Made by a program: the position numbers and the translations under genes. From Bacteroidia bacterium (lineage in GTDB: Bacteria > Bacteroidota > Bacteroidia > UKL13-3), in assembly GCA_023151275.1 (NCBI GenBank), contig JAKLJI010000003.1:1-64000 (forward strand): 64,000 nt of DNA, written 5' to 3'. Each line of letters begins with the position of its first letter. The first letter of the stretch is position 1. Shown one piece after another: positions 19,166-29,426 of this stretch. Under the pieces are notes generated by a model. The model was not told where the DNA came from and searched no databases. It was given only the letters and a program-made list of their open reading frames with translations.

Positions 19166-21268
19166 TTAAGCTTTTTGCTTACCGTTTACTTTTGCTAATA
19201 CTTCTTCTTGAACGTTACGTGGAGCTTCGGCATAGTGACTGAATTCCATTGTTGATGTAGCGCGACCTGAAGTTAAGGTTCTCAACTGGGTTACGTAACC
19301 AAACATTTCTGCCAATGGAACTTTTGCCTTAACAACCTGCGATCCGGCGCGGCTATCCATACCTTCAAGTTGACCACGACGTTTGTTCAAGTCACCAATA
19401 ACGTCACCCATGTTTTCTTCAGGAGTCAAAACCTCAATTTTCATGATAGGCTCAAGAAGAACTGGAGCTGCGTTTCTTGCTGCTTCTCTGAAACCTATGC
19501 GAGCACAAATTTCAAATGACAATGAATCCGAGTCAACTGCGTGGAATGAACCATCAAACAGACGAACTTTCAAACTTTCAATTGCATAACCTGCAAGTAC
19601 ACCATTCTGCATAGCCTGGTCGAAACCTTTCTGAACAGATGGGATATATTCTTTCGGAATTGAACCACCAACGATTTCGTTAACGAATTCAAGACCTTTT
19701 TTCTCAGGGTCACCAGGAATCAATTCAAACTGAATATCAGCGAATTTACCACGACCACCAGTTTGTTTCTTGTAAACCTCGCGGTGAGAAACAGCTTTGG
19801 TGATGGTTTCTTTGTATGAAACCTGAGGAGCACCTTGGTTACATTCTACTTTAAACTCACGCTTCAAACGGTCAACAATGATTTCCAAGTGAAGCTCACC
19901 CATACCTGAAATAACTGTTTGTCCAGTCTCTTCATCGGTATGAACGCGGAAGGTAGGATCCTCTTCAGCAAGTTTAGCTAAAGCCATACCTAATTTATCA
20001 GAGTCAGCCTGAGTTTTAGGCTCAACGGCCAGACCGATAACCGGTTCAGGGAAATCCATCGCTTCTAAAACGATTGGTTTCTTTTCATCACAAAGTGTAT
20101 CACCTGTTTTGATGTCTTTGAAACCAACAGCTGCACCAATATCACCTGCACCCAAACGTTCAATTGGATTTTGTTTGTTAGCGTGCATTTGGAAGATACG
20201 TGAGATACGCTCTTTGTTTCCACTGCGGGTGTTTAGTACATAAGAACCTGCATCAAGCATACCGGAGTATACACGCATGAAGGCTAAACGTCCAACAAAT
20301 GGGTCGGTAGCAATTTTGAAAGCAAGAGCAGCAAACGGCTCGTTGTAATCAGGCTTGCGAACAACTTCTTCGTTTGTATCAGGATTTGTACCTACGATAT
20401 TTTCTTTGTCAAGCGGGCTAGGAAGAATTTCCATTACCAAATCGAGCATGGTTTGAACACCTTTGTTTTTGAAAGATGAACCACAAACCATTGGAACGAT
20501 TTTCATATCGATGGTAGCTTTACGCAATGCATCCAAGATTTCACGCTCAGAGATTGAAGAAGGATCGTCGAAGAATTTCTCCATCAATTTGTCGTCGTAT
20601 TCCGAAACTGCTTCAAGAAGCTTCTCGCGCCATTCAAGCGCTTCTTCCATCATATCGGCAGGAATATCAACAACTTCATAAGTCATTCCTTTGTCATGCT
20701 CATTCCAAACCATTCCACGGAAGTTGATCAAATCAACAACACCTTTGAAATTATCTTCAGCACCAATTGGCAATTGAAGAGGAACTGCATTAGAACCTAA
20801 CATTTCACGAACCTGTTTTACCACGTTCAAGAAATCGGCACCGGAACGGTCCATTTTATTTACGAAACCGATACGAGCTACATTGTAGTTATTCGCAAGA
20901 CGCCAGTTGGTTTCTGACTGAGGCTCTACACCATCAACAGCAGAGAACAAGAACACAAGACCATCAAGAACACGGAGTGAGCGATTTACCTCTACGGTAA
21001 AATCCACGTGACCCGGAGTGTCGATGATATTGATATGGTATTTTTCTCCTCTGTAGTTCCAGAATACGGTGGTTGCGGCAGAAGTAATTGTGATACCTCT
21101 CTCCTGCTCCTGAACCATCCAGTCCATAGTAGCAGCACCATCGTGAACCTCACCAAGTTTATGGTTAACACCTGAGTAATAAAGGATACGCTCGGTGGTA
21201 GTTGTTTTACCGGCATCGATGTGAGCAGCGATACCGATATTTCTAGTATATTTTAAGTCGCGTGACAT
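19166..21268 (-). CDS. fusA: Translation elongation factor G
   Basis: GTPase that drives ribosomal translocation and, with RRF, recycling. The G domain carries [13 protein letters not shown] (P-loop, residues 15-27), DTPGHVDF and NKMDRSGA. Domains II to V follow in normal order, and the 700-residue length is standard. Its position beside rpsL and rpsG suggests this is the main housekeeping copy. A second EF-G paralogue may exist elsewhere but none is seen here. Confidence 0.97.
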   Translation of the reverse strand: MSRDLKYTRNIGIAAHIDAGKTTTTERILYYSGVNHKLGEVHDGAATMDWMVQEQERGITITSAATTVFWNYRGEKYHINIIDTPGHVDFTVEVNRSLRVLDGLVFLFSAVDGVEPQSETNWRLANNYNVARIGFVNKMDRSGADFLNVVKQVREMLGSNAVPLQLPIGAEDNFKGVVDLINFRGMVWNEHDKGMTYEVVDIPADMMEEALEWREKLLEAVSEYDDKLMEKFFDDPSSISEREILDALRKATIDMKIVPMVCGSSFKNKGVQTMLDLVMEILPSPLDKENIVGTNPDTNEEVVRKPDYNEPFAALAFKIATDPFVGRLAFMRVYSGMLDAGSYVLNTRSGNKERISRIFQMHANKQNPIERLGAGDIGAAVGFKDIKTGDTLCDEKKPIVLEAMDFPEPVIGLAVEPKTQADSDKLGMALAKLAEEDPTFRVHTDEETGQTVISGMGELHLEIIVDRLKREFKVECNQGAPQVSYKETITKAVSHREVYKKQTGGRGKFADIQFELIPGDPEKKGLEFVNEIVGGSIPKEYIPSVQKGFDQAMQNGVLAGYAIESLKVRLFDGSFHAVDSDSLSFEICARIGFREAARNAAPVLLEPIMKIEVLTPEENMGDVIGDLNKRRGQLEGMDSRAGSQVVKAKVPLAEMFGYVTQLRTLTSGRATSTMEFSHYAEAPRNVQEEVLAKVNGKQKA

Positions 21269-21288
21269 GATTTCGTCTTCCTATTTAA

Positions 21289-21759
21289 TTAGCTGATTTT
21301 GAAGTGTGAGAATGCTTTGTTCGCCTCAGCCATTTTGTGAGTATCTTCACGCTTTTTAACAGCGGCACCTTCATTTTTTGCAGCAGAAAGAATTTCACCT
21401 GCAAGTTTGTCTGCCATTGTTTTTTCACCACGATTGCGGGCATAACGGATTAACCATTTCATACCAACTGCAATTTTGCGGTCTGCTGGAACTTCCATAG
21501 GGATTTGGAAAGTAGCACCACCTACACGACGAGATTTAACCTCAACTGAAGGCATTACATTGTTCAATGCTTTTTTCCAAACATCCAATCCACGCTCTTG
21601 AGCTTTCGCTTCAACTTTATCTAGGGCACTGTAAAAAATGGTGAAGGCAGTATTTTTCTTGCCACCCCACATCATATTATTCACAAAGCGAGTTACCAGT
21701 ACGTCGTTAAACTTTGGATCTGGCAACAAAATATGCTTTTTAGCTCTTGCTTTTCTCAT
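21289..21759 (-). CDS. rpsG: 30S ribosomal protein S7
   Basis: Primary assembly protein of the 30S head that contacts E-site tRNA. It is 156 residues long, starting MRKARAKKHILLPDPKFNDV. VKSRRVGGATFQIPMEV is diagnostic. It lies 25 nt after rpsL and 20 nt before fusA. Confidence 0.97.
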   Translation of the reverse strand: MRKARAKKHILLPDPKFNDVLVTRFVNNMMWGGKKNTAFTIFYSALDKVEAKAQERGLDVWKKALNNVMPSVEVKSRRVGGATFQIPMEVPADRKIAVGMKWLIRYARNRGEKTMADKLAGEILSAAKNEGAAVKKREDTHKMAEANKAFSHFKIS

Positions 21760-21784
21760 GTGACTATTCGTTTCGCTGGATTAA

Positions 21785-22192
21785 TTACTTCTTTTTGGCT
21801 TTTGGATCAACGGCTTGACCTGGTTTAGGACGCTTAGTTCCGTATTTTGAACGTTGTTGTTTACGTCCATCCACACCAGCAGTATCTAAAGCACCACGAA
21901 CGATGTGGTAACGAACACCTGGAAGGTCTTTAACCCTTCCACCGCGCACCAACACGATTGAGTGCTCCTGAAGGTTGTGACCTTCACCAGGAATGTAGGC
22001 ATTCACCTCGTTTCCGTTTGTTAAACGAACACGGGCTACTTTCCTCATTGCTGAGTTAGGCTTCTTAGGAGTTGTTGTGTAAACACGGGTACACACACCA
22101 CGACGCTGAGGACAAGAATCCAAAGCTGGAGATTTACTCTTGGTAATTACATCATTGCGGCCCTTACGAACCAATTGTTGAATAGTAGGCAT
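21785..22192 (-). CDS. rpsL: 30S ribosomal protein S12
   Basis: Decoding-centre protein. It is 135 residues long, starting [20 protein letters not shown]. The loop [18 protein letters not shown] keeps the lysine at the position mutated in streptomycin-resistant strains, so this is the sensitive-type sequence. It is the first gene of the 32-gene block, with two promoter-like elements upstream. Confidence 0.97.
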   Translation of the reverse strand: MPTIQQLVRKGRNDVITKSKSPALDSCPQRRGVCTRVYTTTPKKPNSAMRKVARVRLTNGNEVNAYIPGEGHNLQEHSIVLVRGGRVKDLPGVRYHIVRGALDTAGVDGRKQQRSKYGTKRPKPGQAVDPKAKKK

Positions 22193-22234
22193 ATCTTACT
22201 CTATATACGCAATTTATTTCCAAAAACGGGAGCG

Positions 22235-22264
22235 CAAAGGTAAGCTGAAGAGTTAGCATTGCAA
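22235..22264 (-). promoter_or_regulatory. rpsL proximal promoter (P2)
   Basis: On the minus strand TTG (22264-22262), exactly 19 nt, then TACCTTTG (22242-22235), a full match to TAnnTTTG. The implied transcript begins in GCGCTCCCG and has a leader of about 40 nt to the rpsL ATG. Confidence 0.7.
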
Positions 22265-22360
22265 GGGCTTTACAAAAAATATTCTAAATATTTGATGCTG
22301 AGCGGGTTAATGCTAACTTTAACCATCAGTCTTAGTCTGTGCTTTTCCCTGAAAGGGCTG

Positions 22361-22391
22361 CAAACATACGCACTATTTTGAAATAAACAAA
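22361..22391 (-). promoter_or_regulatory. rpsL distal promoter (P1)
   Basis: On the minus strand TTTG (22391-22388), exactly 19 nt, then TATGTTTG (22368-22361). This is a full match to both Bacteroidota promoter elements. The transcript would begin in GCAGCCCTTT, the same sequence as after the infA element, with a leader of about 165 nt. Apart from P1, P2 and the neighbouring terminator, the 331-bp gap holds nothing else that I can identify. Confidence 0.75.
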
Positions 22392-22470
22392 CTGATTGTG
22401 AAAGTTTTCCAAATAAATATTCAGATTTACAGCTACTTGAATAGAACATCACTGATTATCAAACCTATAA

Positions 22471-22512
22471 CACAAAAAAGGGCCGACTTAATGAGCCGGC
22501 CCTTTTTTGTGT
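22471..22512. terminator. Terminator after the 2232-residue T9SS protein gene
   Basis: The stem AAAAAAGGGCCG / CGGCCCTTTTTT-type inverted repeat (22475-22509) with a short ACTTAATGAGC-type loop has a T-run on the minus strand. It lies 12 nt past the minus-strand stop codon and is symmetric enough to work from both sides. Confidence 0.85.
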
Positions 22513-22523
22513 TTTCAATCAAC

Positions 22524-25500
22524 TTAATTCTTGATGAGTTTCAATTTAGCATGCTTAGCACCTTCGATGCTCAGAATGTAAATGCCACTCTTCAATCCTT
22601 CTGGAAGATTAATTTGTTGTGTAGTCATACCTGATTCAACTGAAGTAGAGAACAATGTTCTTCCACTCAAATCAGTTAATGTAATTGTGCGACCACCTGC
22701 AGGGATATTTTCCAGAATAAGCTCTGAACTGAATGGATTTGGATAAGCTTTCAATTCAGCTGTTGCTACTTCCTCATCTTCGGATACGGTGATTACTTTA
22801 GACAATTCAGAAGAACCATCACGATCCACCATATTCAAGCGGTAGTAAACCATTCCAACGCCTGAACCAAAGATATTGGCATCCAGACTGCGGTAAGTAT
22901 TCAAGCGGTTGCTGTTTCCAGCTGCTTCTACTTTAGCGATGGTTTTGAAGTTTTCACCGTCTAATGAACGTTGTACTTCAAAATGACTTGCATTTTTCTC
23001 CATTGCGGTAGACCAAGTCAATTGAACATCAGCACCCGCTTTTTCGCCTTGGAAACGAACTAAAGCAACAGGAAGTGGAGCATTGTTATCGGCACCGGTG
23101 AACAATGAGAAGTCTGTTAGACCAGTAGCAGAGATAATACCACGCACGGTATCAATAGTACTCAAGGTACTGCCATACACTACCCAACCTGTGGTTGAGT
23201 TGTATTTAGCCATTCTCAGGTCTGTCATTGAACCGCAAGTACCCAACCACTCAGGTTTAACATAAATATCAGCCTGGTAGTAGTAAGAACCTGCTGGAGC
23301 GCTAATATCAACGTAATGGTACATGTAGTTTGGAGCTGGAGAAATCAGTGGAGGAACAGTTCCAAAATAAGCACGGGCAGTTACCGATGTAGGAACAGTA
23401 GCAAATGCGTCCCAATAGATCTTAGCAACAGTATCTAAACCAAGGATAAAGGCCTGGCTAGTACCTGCAACAGGAGTTGCTGGAACGGCAGTACAGGTTG
23501 GAGGTGTAGAAGTTGGCGTGAACTGGTAAGCACCTAAGTCAGGAACACCCATTGTAACATTGGTAGGACGTGGATTTCCTAAGATATCAGTTTCAATGCG
23601 TGAATAGTGTTGTCCACGACCGTTGATACTCCATGAGTTTGCACTCGCTGCATTTGGAACCAAGTTCGTATTGCTTGTATAGCCAGGGTTGAACGAAATT
23701 GAATTCAAATCCTGCATGTAAGTTGACCTAAATGTGTTAAGGTTACGTGCAGAAACAGCATAAATTGGATTAGAACTTGCCGTAGAGAAGATATTGTTAA
23801 AATCAGAAGTAACAGCAGCTGTAGGAGCTGTTGAGAAATAATAGCTGTAAGAACCTGTTCCAAAGAAGATGTTGTTTTTGATACGCACATCATTCAAACC
23901 ACTTGCAGCTACATAGAAGTAACCACTGCCTGTGCTGAAAGAATTGTTGTACACATCCAGGTTTGCTGTTACACTGTTTCCGATGTAATAATAAAGAGCA
24001 GTATTGGTTGCGATGGTATTATTCGCAATCAAGCCACGGTTTCCAACTGTATTGTTTGAATAGTAGTTGTACCAGTAATTGGTAACACCAGTTCCTGTAA
24101 ATCTGTTGCCCGACAATACATAACCAGAATCGTTGTAGTAGAAATACATGTATTGGGTTGTTGTTCCACCAACAGCGGTTGTAGTGAAGATGTTGTTCAT
24201 CACTTTTGCCCAACGGGTATAGTACATATAGTAAATTGGCGAGTAACGGTATCCTGAAAAACTATTACCTCTGATCACCAAATTGTCCAAACGTGCTGTT
24301 GAACTTCCGTACATGTACATACCGTAGTAAGAACCGGTAATGCTATTGTTGATGAATGCATTTCCATTGCTCTGGGTTTGGTAAGCGTAAACTGTATATG
24401 TACTTGTAGTAGTGTTAGTTGAAGCATTGTAAGGCTGCATGATAACATTACAGTTTTCAATGGTATCAAACTGGGTCATACCTAGGTAATTGATTACATA
24501 CATAGTAGCAGAAGTTGACAAACCGGTATTTTCGATAGTCATGTTTCTGAACGAAATACGATCTGCAGCGCCGTTGTACTTAATAACCGCTTGGTTAGAA
24601 GAAGGAACGGTATTGAATTGCAATTTTACTGAATCTCTGTGGTTGGCAATTGATTTGAAATTAACACTTACACCGGCAGCTGTAGAACCCGGATATGAAG
24701 TCAAATCCAATTGCTCGTTGTAAATACCAGTTTTAACCATGAAATTCACTTCACCGGTAGCACCTCTAACCTTCAATGCATTAACGGCTTCATTGAAAGT
24801 TAAATAATCTGAAGGCACTGGACCTACGATGTAGTTACCATTCATTGGAGTTGATAATTGCATGTCCAAGGTATCATTTGTTGGAGATTGGTCAGCTGAC
24901 AAGTTTGGCAAAGCAGTATAAACACGAAGTGTATTGCTTGCATTTACCAAGTTCAATTGTTGTGAACCTGTGAAGTAAACAGAAACCGTATCGCAGCTAT
25001 TCAATGTACCAGTGAATGTAGTAGTAACGGCTGTTCCATTGTTGAGTTTGTAGCTCAAATCAAATGAGGTAACAGTAGTAGTTCCATTGTTTCTTACAAC
25101 AACTTGCAAATCCTGGGTACCTAAAGCAATTGGATAAGTTGGAGCCAAAACTGCAACCGGAGCAATGTCCAAACCTGTTCCTTGGAATTCATAAGCACCA
25201 ATGGTTGGATTTGCCTGACGAGCTGAATCCAAAATATCGGTGTAGAAATAGGAAGTAATATTTGTTCCACGCAAACAACCATTGGTCAAACGGAAATCAT
25301 TAACACCCATGTATGGTGGAGCCATGTTGTAAGAAGAGTCACCACCAGCGGCAGAAGTTCTGTAGTTGGTAGGATTGAAGAACATACCTCTGTAAAGCAA
25401 ATTACCAGTTGATGTGTTGGTTGCATTGTAATAAAGGTTGTACTCAACATTTCCAGTCATTGGTGAAGTTGCATAGTAGGCAGGAGTTATTGAACCTGCA

Positions 25501-28500
25501 TAGTTTGCGAAAATGTTGTTTTTCACTAATACTGCTGTAGAACCAGTATTGTAGAAACATGAGTAAGATGTGCTAGTTCCAGTACTGTACATGTTGATGG
25601 TGTTGTTAAACACCTCAGCAGGATAAGAGGTACTTGCCTGATACAAATAGAAACCGTAGTAACCAGGGTAAGAACCACCAGTTTTATTGCTATTGATTAA
25701 GTTATTGTAAACTTTAACAGGAGCACCTGTGGTATTCATTGGATAATAACAGTAGATACCATAGCCACCAAAACCATTCACTTCATTACCAATGATTTCG
25801 TGAGGAATTGACGTGCTGTTGGATTGGTTGTAGTAATAGTAAACTCCGTAGTAACCATAGTTCTGGCCTTGCATGTTTACTTTATTGCGAATGAACTTAA
25901 TAGGACTGTAATTGTAGGCAATGTACATACCCATATAGTTACTGTTGTTCACCACATTACCACGAATCAACAAGCCACGGTTATAAGCGGCATTTGAAGA
26001 ACCGTAATGAACAATGGTATAACCACCACCGGTTACAATATTGGAATCAATTACTGAAGAGTCTGCACCCGTAGCAGCAACACCGGTACCGTTTGCAGTA
26101 GAGGTAAAGTTGATACCATAACCTGTTGTTGATGTACCCGAGGTAATAACTGGAACGTTTACTCTACACTTGATGATCTGAACACCTACTGTTTCATAAG
26201 AACTTCCTGCACCCACGGCAGCAATACCCACAGGAGAACTTGTATTTGTATTCGTTACAGTTAGGTTTCTGATAGTAACATAATTACACTTGTTCATTAA
26301 AACAACTGCACCAGTAATATTGCCCGAAATTGTGCGGCTGGCAGCGTCATTACCTTCAAACGTAACACGATTCGTACTTGAAGCACCAGGAATTGGTCCT
26401 TGAATAACAAGCTGACCTGTATAAGTACCTGGACGGATATCAAAAGTTACCGGACCACCAACACCATTTACTAAAGCTGCGGCAGCTGCAGAAGGAGTAG
26501 CGAAATCCGGATTTACTCCACCCACTGTATAAACACCGTTCAATGGACCCAACAATGTTGTTTTCAAGGTATCATTGGTAGGATCTGAGTCTGCATTGGT
26601 ATTTGGTAAAGACGTGTAAATGGCAATTGCATTGCTGCTTCCCAAATTAATTTGGTCGGAACCTGTAAATACCACTGTATCCAGTTGACAAACAGCTAAG
26701 GTATTGCTTTTGATAACTGTTACAGCAGGATTGGTATTGTGTTTGTAGGAAGCATTGTAGGAAGTAACTGCATTGTTTCCAATGTTTTTCACTTCGAATA
26801 CCAAATCTTGCAAACCAGCAACAATTGGTGAAACCGGGGTAATTAGTTTGGTAACCATCAAATTGTCACCATTTCCACCTGTGAACTGGTCGGAACCAAC
26901 AGTAGGCATAATAGAGAAAGTGTCTCCGTCAATGTCATTTGGAACAAAAGCTCTTAAATCAGTTCCATAACCATTACAACCATCTGTAAGGTGGAAATTT
27001 CCAGGAAGTGGTTGACGAGAAACAAAGGAAGGAGCGTTGTTGTACGAGCTATCACCACCGGCAGTTGCAGAAAGGTAAGTTGAAGGGTTGTAGAACATAC
27101 CTCTATAAAGCAAGTTTGCAGTTGGACCATTGGAGTTGTAATACAAGTTGTAGTTTACGGAGTTTCCAATTGGATTGGTAGCCAAATACATCGGAGTTGT
27201 TGAACCACCATAAGAAGCGAAGATGTTATTCTTTACCTGAACATTGGATGAACCCGTATTGTAGAATGCAGTGTAAGAAGTAGATGTTCCACCACCTTGC
27301 ATTACTGAAGTATTTTGATAGACCTCTGCCGGGCAAGCGGTATTGTAATTGTACAGATAGATACCGTAATAACCAGGGTAAGAACCTCCAAGAGAGCTTA
27401 CTACGGTGTTAGCATAGATTTTTGTAGTTGCACCGTTGGTAATGTTCATTGGGTAATAGCAGTAGATACCATAACCACCAAAGCCAATGATTTTGTTTCG
27501 TGAAATGAGGTGTGAAGTTGTAGTAGTATTTTGCTGATTGTAATAGAAATACAAACCGTAGTAGCCATACTGAAAACCATTCATGTTGAAGGTATTGCCA
27601 GTTACTTCAATAGGGTTGTAGTTGTAAGCAATATAACCACCCATGTAGTTACAATCGTTAACAATATTGCCCCTAACTTTCATGCCTCTGTTAACGTTAT
27701 TTGAAGAACTACCGTAAATGGTAATTGCATATCCACCACCAGTTACAAAGTTTGAGTCAATTTCGATGGAGTCACCAGACATTCCCGAAACACCTGCACC
27801 ATTTGCAGAACCTGTTGCAATAATTCCATAACCAATTGCACTTGTACCGGATTGAGATGGCAGGATAACAATATTTTTGAAAATACTGATTTTGTTTACC
27901 GAACCTACCATTGCAATACCTGCCGGAGTTGATGTACCTACATTTGTAACTGTGAAGTTTTTGAAAGTTAGGTAACGGGTTCCGTTAATAACCACTGTAC
28001 CACCTGTTGCATTACTCGATAAAGTACGGTTTGCCGAACTTACCCCATCAAAAGTGATGGTATTAACCGGAGAAGTTCCAACAATATTTGGGATGATTAT
28101 TTGTCCGGTATAAGTTCCTGGTGCAACTGTAAAAGTAACAGGTCCACAAACACCAGCCACATTCAGAGCGGCGATTGCAGAAGCAAAACTGGTAAAGTTG
28201 TTAGGTCCAGTCCCATTTGGGTCAATTGTAAATGAACCCGAAATTGAAGGTTGCTTAGTTACCGTAGCCGAATCATTCATACGCATGGTATCGGTTTGGC
28301 TATTTGGAGAAGAAGTCCACGCTTTAATTACAGTTGGAGTTGAAGGGAAAGTGTAGCCACTTGCCAAAGTAATCTGGGTCATGTTAGAAGCTGCACCACC
28401 GGCAGTATCCAAAGAAGCAGTAGAAGTAATAGGAGTTTGAGCAACTCCATTTAGTGACCAGTTAACAGTGAAACCAGTTACCTGATTGGCACCAAAGTTC

Positions 28501-29222
28501 ATTACACGTGCTACGATATTTTGAGGACCGCCGCAGAACGTTGTAGGAGAATCGATAGCAGCAACACCGATATCATTTCCGGCACCTGCTGAAATATCAA
28601 AACCGAAACGCACCAATCCAGCACCACCTGAAGGAGTACCGTTATTTACAGCAGTTCCCCATAACCTTTGGTTACCTGTTCCTGAGTACTGGCGAACTTG
28701 GTTTCCAGTACCACCGGTAACGTACATTTCAAAAACCAGAGCTTTTGTTGGGTCGTAATTGAAAGGAACAGGAAGTGGAATTTCAATAAATGCACCAGCA
28801 GAAGCACCTGTAATAGTAAAGGTGGATTGTGAAAAAACAGTAGTTAGACCAGCAGTCCAAGTTGCACTTGGGAAAGTGGTTTGAGAAGCAAGTGCAGCTG
28901 GCTGTCCTAATTTAATGGTAAAATTGGAATAGGTTACAGAAGAGCTGGCTGTGGCACCCAATTGGAAATAAACTTTTGTGATTCTTCCAAATGAGGCTGG
29001 CATACCCGTTGAAACACCACCTTGGTAAAATGCACCCGGACCATAAATCCACTGTACATTGTTGGTGGCGGAATTCAATGGGAAGGCATTGTCTGCCTGA
29101 GAGCCCACAATGAGATTCGCGTAAGGCGGCGTTCCCGCAGCCTGCGAAAATGCTTGCTGGTAGGCCATTAGCAGGCCGAAGCAAAGCATCATACATCGGT
29201 AAAAGAGTAAATTTAATCGCAT
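22524..29222 (-). CDS. Giant secreted protein with three beta-helix modules and a T9SS type A sorting domain
   Basis: 2232 residues. The signal peptide (about residues 1-27, ending QAFSQ) is followed by a domain of about 300 residues. Then come three related modules starting near residues 327, 892 and 1459, each opening with a GPVTFTVAPGTYTGQ-like strand and continuing as Tyr-, Asn- and Gly-rich parallel beta-helix repeats. CARDB-like segments (near 790 and 1350) join the modules. The last 75 residues (YPNPFSSELILENI onward) are a type A T9SS sorting domain, so the product should be exported across the outer membrane and attached to the surface or released. A possible TAAGTTTG box lies at 29328-29335. 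Function is unknown; right-handed beta-helices often bind or cleave polysaccharide, but no catalytic motif was identified. Confidence 0.88.
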   Translation of the reverse strand: MRLNLLFYRCMMLCFGLLMAYQQAFSQAAGTPPYANLIVGSQADNAFPLNSATNNVQWIYGPGAFYQGGVSTGMPASFGRITKVYFQLGATASSSVTYSNFTIKLGQPAALASQTTFPSATWTAGLTTVFSQSTFTITGASAGAFIEIPLPVPFNYDPTKALVFEMYVTGGTGNQVRQYSGTGNQRLWGTAVNNGTPSGGAGLVRFGFDISAGAGNDIGVAAIDSPTTFCGGPQNIVARVMNFGANQVTGFTVNWSLNGVAQTPITSTASLDTAGGAASNMTQITLASGYTFPSTPTVIKAWTSSPNSQTDTMRMNDSATVTKQPSISGSFTIDPNGTGPNNFTSFASAIAALNVAGVCGPVTFTVAPGTYTGQIIIPNIVGTSPVNTITFDGVSSANRTLSSNATGGTVVINGTRYLTFKNFTVTNVGTSTPAGIAMVGSVNKISIFKNIVILPSQSGTSAIGYGIIATGSANGAGVSGMSGDSIEIDSNFVTGGGYAITIYGSSSNNVNRGMKVRGNIVNDCNYMGGYIAYNYNPIEVTGNTFNMNGFQYGYYGLYFYYNQQNTTTTSHLISRNKIIGFGGYGIYCYYPMNITNGATTKIYANTVVSSLGGSYPGYYGIYLYNYNTACPAEVYQNTSVMQGGGTSTSYTAFYNTGSSNVQVKNNIFASYGGSTTPMYLATNPIGNSVNYNLYYNSNGPTANLLYRGMFYNPSTYLSATAGGDSSYNNAPSFVSRQPLPGNFHLTDGCNGYGTDLRAFVPNDIDGDTFSIMPTVGSDQFTGGNGDNLMVTKLITPVSPIVAGLQDLVFEVKNIGNNAVTSYNASYKHNTNPAVTVIKSNTLAVCQLDTVVFTGSDQINLGSSNAIAIYTSLPNTNADSDPTNDTLKTTLLGPLNGVYTVGGVNPDFATPSAAAAALVNGVGGPVTFDIRPGTYTGQLVIQGPIPGASSTNRVTFEGNDAASRTISGNITGAVVLMNKCNYVTIRNLTVTNTNTSSPVGIAAVGAGSSYETVGVQIIKCRVNVPVITSGTSTTGYGINFTSTANGTGVAATGADSSVIDSNIVTGGGYTIVHYGSSNAAYNRGLLIRGNVVNNSNYMGMYIAYNYSPIKFIRNKVNMQGQNYGYYGVYYYYNQSNSTSIPHEIIGNEVNGFGGYGIYCYYPMNTTGAPVKVYNNLINSNKTGGSYPGYYGFYLYQASTSYPAEVFNNTINMYSTGTSTSYSCFYNTGSTAVLVKNNIFANYAGSITPAYYATSPMTGNVEYNLYYNATNTSTGNLLYRGMFFNPTNYRTSAAGGDSSYNMAPPYMGVNDFRLTNGCLRGTNITSYFYTDILDSARQANPTIGAYEFQGTGLDIAPVAVLAPTYPIALGTQDLQVVVRNNGTTTVTSFDLSYKLNNGTAVTTTFTGTLNSCDTVSVYFTGSQQLNLVNASNTLRVYTALPNLSADQSPTNDTLDMQLSTPMNGNYIVGPVPSDYLTFNEAVNALKVRGATGEVNFMVKTGIYNEQLDLTSYPGSTAAGVSVNFKSIANHRDSVKLQFNTVPSSNQAVIKYNGAADRISFRNMTIENTGLSTSATMYVINYLGMTQFDTIENCNVIMQPYNASTNTTTSTYTVYAYQTQSNGNAFINNSITGSYYGMYMYGSSTARLDNLVIRGNSFSGYRYSPIYYMYYTRWAKVMNNIFTTTAVGGTTTQYMYFYYNDSGYVLSGNRFTGTGVTNYWYNYYSNNTVGNRGLIANNTIATNTALYYYIGNSVTANLDVYNNSFSTGSGYFYVAASGLNDVRIKNNIFFGTGSYSYYFSTAPTAAVTSDFNNIFSTASSNPIYAVSARNLNTFRSTYMQDLNSISFNPGYTSNTNLVPNAASANSWSINGRGQHYSRIETDILGNPRPTNVTMGVPDLGAYQFTPTSTPPTCTAVPATPVAGTSQAFILGLDTVAKIYWDAFATVPTSVTARAYFGTVPPLISPAPNYMYHYVDISAPAGSYYYQADIYVKPEWLGTCGSMTDLRMAKYNSTTGWVVYGSTLSTIDTVRGIISATGLTDFSLFTGADNNAPLPVALVRFQGEKAGADVQLTWSTAMEKNASHFEVQRSLDGENFKTIAKVEAAGNSNRLNTYRSLDANIFGSGVGMVYYRLNMVDRDGSSELSKVITVSEDEEVATAELKAYPNPFSSELILENIPAGGRTITLTDLSGRTLFSTSVESGMTTQQINLPEGLKSGIYILSIEGAKHAKLKLIKN

Positions 29223-29327
29223 AGTTTATTGTTTATTGGTGTGAGTTTTTCCTTAAATTTTTATTACTAAACCGAGTACCAATAACCGAAAAAAAAAAGA
29301 AAAACACAAAAAACCGACAATTTTTAA

Positions 29328-29335
29328 CAAACTTA
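29328..29335 (-). promoter_or_regulatory. Candidate -7 box of the giant beta-helix gene
   Basis: TAAGTTTG on the minus strand matches TAnnTTTG. No good -33 TTTG is visible, and the leader would be about 100 nt. Confidence 0.35.
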
Positions 29336-29414
29336 GACAAGACCCGTCTGTTATGCAGAATCTTACGCAGGGAACTATTAATAATTTACCTAAGGGATTT
29401 AACCAAGCTTAACC

Positions 29415-29422
29415 TAATTTTG
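29415..29422 (+). promoter_or_regulatory. TAnnTTTG box 4 nt before uvrC
   Basis: TAATTTTG ends 4 nt before the uvrC ATG. With the usual distance from this box to the transcription start, the mRNA would begin at or next to the ATG. Confidence 0.45.
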
Positions 29423-29426
29423 AGCG

